Notes under the pieces: generated by a model
Database searches by the model: none
What the model was told of the DNA's origin: nothing
Seen by the model: the letters and a program-made list of their open reading frames with translations, nothing else
Shown: piece after piece, positions 60,279 to 64,000 of the stretch
How positions within the stretch are numbered: position 1 is the first letter of the stretch
Layout: each line of letters begins with the position of its first letter
Program-made: the position numbers and the translations under genes
Assembly: GCF_900172255.1 (NCBI RefSeq)
Contig: NZ_FWFU01000002.1
Coordinates: 434,001 to 498,000, forward strand
Direction: 5' to 3'
From: Roseovarius halotolerans
GTDB taxonomy: Bacteria > Pseudomonadota > Alphaproteobacteria > Rhodobacterales > Rhodobacteraceae
Length of the DNA: 64,000 bases

Positions 60279-61544
60279 TCAATGCAGGTTGGGCTGGTTG
60301 CCCTGCCCCTTCTCGTCGATCAGGTTGCCGGTCATGAACCGGTCGAGGCGCATCTGGCTGGCGGTGGGATGCGGCACGTCGCGCGCCAGCAGATGCGCGT
60401 AGCAGAAGCCGCTGGCCGGCGTGGCCTTGAAGCCGCCATAGCACCAGCCGCCGTTGAAATAGAGCCCGTCGATATGGGTCTTGTCGATGAAAGGGGAGCC
60501 GTCCATCGACATGTCCATGACGCCGCCCCAGCTGCGCAGGAGGCGGGCGCGGCCGATCATCGGCATGATCGCCATGCCGCCTTCGGCCACGTCCTCGACC
60601 ACGGGCAGGTTGCCGCGCTGCGCATAGGTGTTGTAGCCGTCGATATCGCCGCCGAAGACCAGCCCGCCCTTGTCGGACTGGCTGACATAGAAATGCCCCG
60701 CGCCAAAGGTGACGACGCCGGGCAGAACGGGTTTCAGCCCTTCGGTGACGAAGGCCTGGAGCACATGGGATTCGATCGGCAGGCGCATACCGGCCTGTGC
60801 CATCACCCGCCCCGAAGAGCCGGCGACGCAGACCGCGACCTTGCGCGCGCGGATCGCGCCGCGGCTGGTCTGGACGCCGGTGCAGGTGCCGTTCTCGATA
60901 TCGAAGCCCGTCACCTCGCAGTTCTGGATGATGTCGACGCCGCGGGAATCGGCGCCGCGGGCATAGCCCCAGGCCACGGCATCATGGCGCACGGTGCCGC
61001 CGCGACGCTGGTAGAGCCCGCCCTTGATCGGAAAGCGGGCATTGTCGAAATCGAGGAAGGGCAGTTCGGCGCGCAGCTGCTCGGCATCGGCAAGTTCGGC
61101 ATCCGCCCCGGCGAGGATCATCGCGTTGCCGCGCCGCACATAGGCGTCGCGCTGCGCGTCGGAGTGAAACAGGTTCAGGATCGACCGCTGGCTGACCATC
61201 GCATTGTAGTTGAAATCCTGCTCGAGCCCCTCCCAGAGCTTGAGCGAAAGTTCATAAAAGGGTTCGTTGCCGGGCAGGAGATAGTTCGAGCGGATGATCG
61301 TGGTGTTGCGCCCGATATTGCCCGAGCCGAGCCAGCCCTTTTCCAGCACCGCCACATTGGTCAGGCCGAATTCCTTCGCGAGGTAATAGGCCGTGGCCAG
61401 CCCGTGCCCGCCGCCGCCGACGATGACGATGTCGTATTCGGGCTTCGGATCGGGCTCGCGCCAGACGGGTTTCCAGCCCTTGTTGCCGGTCAGCCCCTCG
61501 CGGAGGATGCGGAAAGCGGAGTAGCGCATTGGCATGAATCCCAT
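60279..61544 (-). CDS. soxB: Sarcosine oxidase subunit beta
   Basis: 421 residues. DIVIVGGGGHGLATAYYLAKE is the FAD-binding fold, LEKGWLGSGNIGRNTTIIR the second flavin block, and RRGGTVRHDAVAWGYARGAD carries the His that binds FMN covalently in characterised enzymes. It oxidises sarcosine to the imine with O2 as final acceptor. ATGs at 61544, 61535 and 61529 all precede the conserved RYSAFRILREG; the exact start is uncertain as none has a strong binding site. It is the first gene of the operon. Confidence 0.94.
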   Translation of the reverse strand: MGFMPMRYSAFRILREGLTGNKGWKPVWREPDPKPEYDIVIVGGGGHGLATAYYLAKEFGLTNVAVLEKGWLGSGNIGRNTTIIRSNYLLPGNEPFYELSLKLWEGLEQDFNYNAMVSQRSILNLFHSDAQRDAYVRRGNAMILAGADAELADAEQLRAELPFLDFDNARFPIKGGLYQRRGGTVRHDAVAWGYARGADSRGVDIIQNCEVTGFDIENGTCTGVQTSRGAIRARKVAVCVAGSSGRVMAQAGMRLPIESHVLQAFVTEGLKPVLPGVVTFGAGHFYVSQSDKGGLVFGGDIDGYNTYAQRGNLPVVEDVAEGGMAIMPMIGRARLLRSWGGVMDMSMDGSPFIDKTHIDGLYFNGGWCYGGFKATPASGFCYAHLLARDVPHPTASQMRLDRFMTGNLIDEKGQGNQPNLH

Positions 61545-61602
61545 TGCTCGCGTTCAGTCCAGCCTGACGGCAACGGCGCAATTGGACTTTTCTGAAATGG
61601 AC

Positions 61603-61614
61603 GGATACATATCC
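61603..61614. promoter_or_regulatory. Palindrome in the soxB / glxA divergent region
   Basis: GGATACATATCC, symmetric except for the centre, lies 3 bases before the chosen regulator start. TGGAC occurs three times around it (61583, 61598, 61619). It could be a binding site for one of the GlxA regulators. Confidence 0.3.
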
Positions 61615-61617
61615 AGA

Positions 61618-62595
61618 ATGGACGAAATCAGCGCGAAACCGACAAAACCCACCCCGAGCGCGGTCACGCGGCGAATCGGTGTGCTGCCGGTCCCCGGATT
61701 CGCGATGATGTCCTATGCGTCGCTGGTGGAGCCGATGCGCGCGGCGAACCTGCTGGCGGGGCGGACTCTTTACGACATGGTGAATTTTGCCACCTCCGCG
61801 GCCCCGGTACCGAGTTCCGGCGCGGCGGTGGTGATGCCGCAGGCGATGGTGGGCGATGCGCAGCAGCTCGATTACCTTTTCGTGGTCGCCGGGGGCGATC
61901 CGACACGCTACGCCGACCGGGCGGTGATGAACTGGCTAGCAAGGCTCGCGCGCGAGGGCGTGCCGCTGGGCGGTGTCTCCGGCGGGCCGATCATCCTGGC
62001 GCGCACGGGGCTGATGGCGGGGCGGCGGATGACGGTGCATTGGGAACATGCCGCGGCGCTGGCGGAGATCTCGCCGCACCTGGCGATCGAGCGCACGCTT
62101 TACGTCATCGACCGGGACCGCGTGACCTGCGCCGGGGGCACCGCGGCGATCGACCTCATGCATGCGCTGATCACGCAGCATCACGGCGCGGATTTTGCCC
62201 GCCAGGTCAGCGACTGGTTCATGCATACGGATGTGCGCCCCTCTGTCGGGCCGCAGCGCGCCGGGCTGGTCGAGCGTGTCGGCACGACGGCGCCCGCCAT
62301 CCTGGACGCGGTGGCGGCGATGGAGGCGCATGTGGGCGAGCCGCTGACGCTGGCGCGGCTGGCGGGGTTCGCCAGCCTGTCGCCGCGCCAGCTCAATCGG
62401 CTGTTCACCGAGAAGCTGGGCCGCTCGACCATGCGCTATTACCGGGAGCTGCGACTGGACAAGGCGCAGAGCCTGTTGCGCAATTCGCCGCTGAGCCTGA
62501 CCGAGATCGCGCTGGCGACGGGATTCGCCAGCTCGTCGCATTTCTCGCGCGCCTATTCGGAGCGCTACGGGCGCTCGCCCTCGTCCTATCGCTAG
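61618..62595 (+). CDS. GlxA/AraC family transcriptional regulator of the sox region
   Basis: 325 residues. DJ-1-like domain first (RRIGVLPVPGFAMMSYASLV, YLFVVAGGDPTRYADRAV, VSGGPIILARTGLMAGRR, VTCAGGTAAIDLMHALI), then an AraC HTH domain (LTLARLAGFASLSPRQLNRLF, LTEIALATGFASSSHFSRAYS). Divergent from soxB, so probably the main controller of the sarcosine oxidase operon. In-frame starts also exist at 61534 and 61597; all lack a good Shine-Dalgarno, and 61618 (MDEISAKPT) is the shortest that keeps the whole domain. Confidence 0.85.
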   Translation: MDEISAKPTKPTPSAVTRRIGVLPVPGFAMMSYASLVEPMRAANLLAGRTLYDMVNFATSAAPVPSSGAAVVMPQAMVGDAQQLDYLFVVAGGDPTRYADRAVMNWLARLAREGVPLGGVSGGPIILARTGLMAGRRMTVHWEHAAALAEISPHLAIERTLYVIDRDRVTCAGGTAAIDLMHALITQHHGADFARQVSDWFMHTDVRPSVGPQRAGLVERVGTTAPAILDAVAAMEAHVGEPLTLARLAGFASLSPRQLNRLFTEKLGRSTMRYYRELRLDKAQSLLRNSPLSLTEIALATGFASSSHFSRAYSERYGRSPSSYR

Positions 62596-62704
62596 TGCGA
62601 ATCCGGCATCGCGCGCGTGGTTTGCGCAAGGCCGAGAGCGGGCGCTTGCCGCCGCGCGGCGGCGGCCCTAGGCTTGGCGAAACCTGAGCCGAAGGAGGCC
62701 ACGC

Positions 62705-63424
62705 ATGCGCATTCTGGTCCTGCAACACGCCACAACCGAACATCCCGGTATCTTCCGCAGGTTCCTGGCCGAGGATGGCCACGACTGGGACGCGGTGGAA
62801 CTGGACAAGGGCGCGGCCCTGCCCGACATCGACGGCTATGACGCGCTTTGGGTGATGGGGGGTCCGATGGACACCTGGCAGGAGGATGCGCATCCCTGGC
62901 TGGCGGAGGAGAAGGCGTTTATCCGCGTGGCGGTGGAGGAGCGCGGCCTGCCCTATCTGGGCCTGTGCCTTGGGCATCAGTTGCTGGCCGAGGCGCTTGG
63001 CGGCGCGGTCGGCCCGGCCGAAAACCCCGAGGTGGGGGTGATGGATGTGCACCTGACCGAAGCCGGGGCGAGCGGCGTGCTGTTCGACGGGCTGCCAGAG
63101 GTCTTTCCGGCGTTGCAATGGCATGGTGCGGAAGTGACTGCCCTGCCGCCCGGCGCGCAGGTGCTGGCGACATCGCCCGCCTGCCCGGTGCAGGCGATGA
63201 AATGGGGCACGCGGGCCTATTCGACGCAGTTTCACATCGAGGTCGAGCCCGACACGGTGGAGAACTGGGTGGCGATCCCGGAATATGCCGAGGCGCTGGA
63301 AAGCACGCTTGGCGCCGGTGCCGCGGAGCGGCTGAGCGCGGATTGCGACGCGCGCATGGAGCGGTTCAACGAGATGGCCGAGCGGCTTTATATCAACTGG
63401 CTTCAGGCGACGGCGAAAACCTGA
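62705..63424 (+). CDS. Class I glutamine amidotransferase
   Basis: 239 residues. LGLCLGHQLLAEALGG holds the nucleophile Cys in the usual Gly-x-Cys-x-Gly context; TQFHIEVEPDTVENW holds the catalytic His and Glu; DALWVMGGPMDTWQED the oxyanion loop. GGAGG lies 6 bases before the ATG. Stand-alone members include gamma-glutamylpolyamine or gamma-glutamyl hydrolases; the substrate is unknown. It is a more regular relative of the protein at 12093. Confidence 0.85.
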   Translation: MRILVLQHATTEHPGIFRRFLAEDGHDWDAVELDKGAALPDIDGYDALWVMGGPMDTWQEDAHPWLAEEKAFIRVAVEERGLPYLGLCLGHQLLAEALGGAVGPAENPEVGVMDVHLTEAGASGVLFDGLPEVFPALQWHGAEVTALPPGAQVLATSPACPVQAMKWGTRAYSTQFHIEVEPDTVENWVAIPEYAEALESTLGAGAAERLSADCDARMERFNEMAERLYINWLQATAKT

Positions 63425-63432
63425 GAGGGATG

Positions 63433-63496
63433 CGGGGGGCGCTGCCCCCGTCGCCGCAGACGGCGACTCCCCCGGAGTATTTCGGGCAAGATGAAG
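63433..63496 (+). repeat. Dispersed repeat 2, long copy
   Basis: G/C hairpins (GGGGGCGCTGCCCCC and GTCGCCGCAGACGGCGAC) followed by TCCCCCGGAGTATTTCGGGC and AAGATGAAG. The right part matches the copies at 8017 and 38269. It lies between the amidotransferase gene and zapE, which end tail to tail. Confidence 0.65.
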
Positions 63497-63499
63497 GGT

Positions 63500-64000
63500 T
63501 CAGTCCTGCGCCCAGTCGGCGGATTGCATTTCACGCAAGCGGCTGGCGGTGCGTTCGAATTCAAAGCTGCCCTCGCCTTCGACATAAAGATATTCGGGTT
63601 CGGCGGCGGCCGAGCAGATCAGGCGCACGCGCGCCTCGTAGAGCGCATCGATGAGGGTGACGAAGCGTTTGGCCTCGTTGAAGTTGGAGCGCCCGAGCCG
63701 GGGGATGTTTTCAAGCATGAGCACACGGGCGGCATCGGCCAGGGCGAGGTAATCGGCGGGGCCGAGCGGGCGGCCGCAGAGATCATAGAAGCTGGCGCGC
63801 GCCACGCCGTTACGGAAGGCGGGGATTTCGACCGCGCGTTTCTGCACATGAAGCACATGGGGCGGCGTGTCCTGGCCATCGGTGAGGTCGTCCCAGAGCG
63901 CCTGCATCTGCTCGCGCGTTTCGGGGCCGAGGGGCGTGAACCAGGTGGGGCTGCCGGCCAGCCTGTCCTGCCGGTAATCCGTGGGGCTGTTAATCTCATG
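63500..64000 (-). CDS. zapE: Cell division protein ZapE / AFG1-like ATPase (C-terminal part)
   Basis: The gene continues beyond the window; 166 residues are present, in one frame from 64000 to the stop at 63500. They start HEINSPTDYRQDRLAGSPTW and include FYDLCGRPLGPADYLALAD, LMLENIPRLGRSNFNEAKRF and VTLIDALYEARVRLICSAAA, the C-terminal lid of AFG1/ZapE ATPases. The Walker motifs are outside. ZapE acts at the FtsZ ring in E. coli. Confidence 0.88.
   Translation of the reverse strand, partial: HEINSPTDYRQDRLAGSPTWFTPLGPETREQMQALWDDLTDGQDTPPHVLHVQKRAVEIPAFRNGVARASFYDLCGRPLGPADYLALADAARVLMLENIPRLGRSNFNEAKRFVTLIDALYEARVRLICSAAAEPEYLYVEGEGSFEFERTASRLREMQSADWAQD

Noticed and set aside
56889-61595. 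Two long plus-strand open frames over soxA, soxD and soxB
   Set aside because: Composition typical of antisense frames (Gly/Ala/Arg/His repeats), no domain, while the sox genes on the other strand are complete.
1-64000. CRISPR array, prophage, insertion sequence or integron
   Set aside because: No regularly spaced direct repeats, transposase, integrase or phage structural gene was seen; gene content is ordinary chromosomal.

Overview
This window is ordinary chromosomal DNA of a high-GC alphaproteobacterium, most likely family Rhodobacteraceae (Roseobacter group). The evidence is gene content and order: serB / serC-serA with a serC leader, DUF4170-waaA-lpxK, a MipZ ATPase, a 44-residue aa3-type cytochrome oxidase subunit IV, zinc-free L31 and L36 ribosomal proteins, a soxBDAG sarcosine oxidase operon with GlxA-type regulators, and a solitary ribH under an FMN riboswitch. 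I see no prophage, insertion sequence or CRISPR array. The species cannot be fixed from what is here.

Layout. Positions 1-4.3 kb hold a leftward run of surface-glycan genes (two FkbM methyltransferases, a DXD glycosyltransferase, a sulfotransferase and a Rossmann-fold protein). From 4.4 to 10.3 kb are clpB behind a heat-shock-like promoter, pyrF, a DinB polymerase with an N-terminal zinc ribbon, and an N-formylglutamate amidohydrolase-like gene. From 10.4 to 15.5 kb are tRNA-Val(GAC), rpmJ, a DadA-like oxidase, a class I amidotransferase and the lipid A/Kdo genes waaA-lpxK. From 15.5 to 25.1 kb are a CoA-transferase, a DsbA-like protein, a DciA-like protein, mutY, alkB, trmD-rplS-rpmE, mipZ, mobBA and azlCD. 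From 25.1 to 33.9 kb are a lipoprotein, cytochrome oxidase subunit IV, an MBL hydrolase with an acyl-CoA dehydrogenase, tsaC/sua5, an IalB-like protein, an asparaginase, an EF-hand protein, riboswitch-ribH and a HIT protein. From 33.9 to 44.0 kb are a GT14 glycosyltransferase divergent from a sulfotransferase, a NavBac-type channel, serine biosynthesis, a phosphatase, a thiolase and a glycolipid-binding-domain protein. From 44.1 to 53.9 kb are a hybrid histidine kinase, yaaA, recQ, a YggT protein, a thioesterase, an MFS exporter, mepA, an unassigned small structured RNA unit, arfB and a parDE module with a broken toxin. From 54.0 to 64.0 kb are pncB, the sarcosine oxidase operon between two GlxA regulators, an amidotransferase and the 3' part of zapE.

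The most interesting non-gene structure is a dispersed palindromic element of about 70 bp, present three times (8055-8124 minus, 15462-15531 plus, 52780-52849 plus). Its four GTAC-centred landmarks have identical spacing in every copy, and one reading frame stays open through it in all three. A second dispersed repeat (core GAGTATTTGAGGCAAGATG) is also present three times. Next is a self-contained small transcription unit at 52556-52773: promoter-like box, very strong Shine-Dalgarno, an 18-codon open frame, three stacked hairpins, a long-range helix that buries the Shine-Dalgarno, and a terminator. I cannot assign it to a known RNA family.

Functional links: serB, serC and serA cover the phosphorylated serine pathway, and serine hydroxymethyl transfer connects to the one-carbon chemistry of sarcosine oxidase. 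The MBL hydrolase, acyl-CoA dehydrogenase, thiolase, thioesterase, CoA-transferase and AlkB suggest a capacity to oxidise alkyl and acyl substrates, though they are not in one operon.
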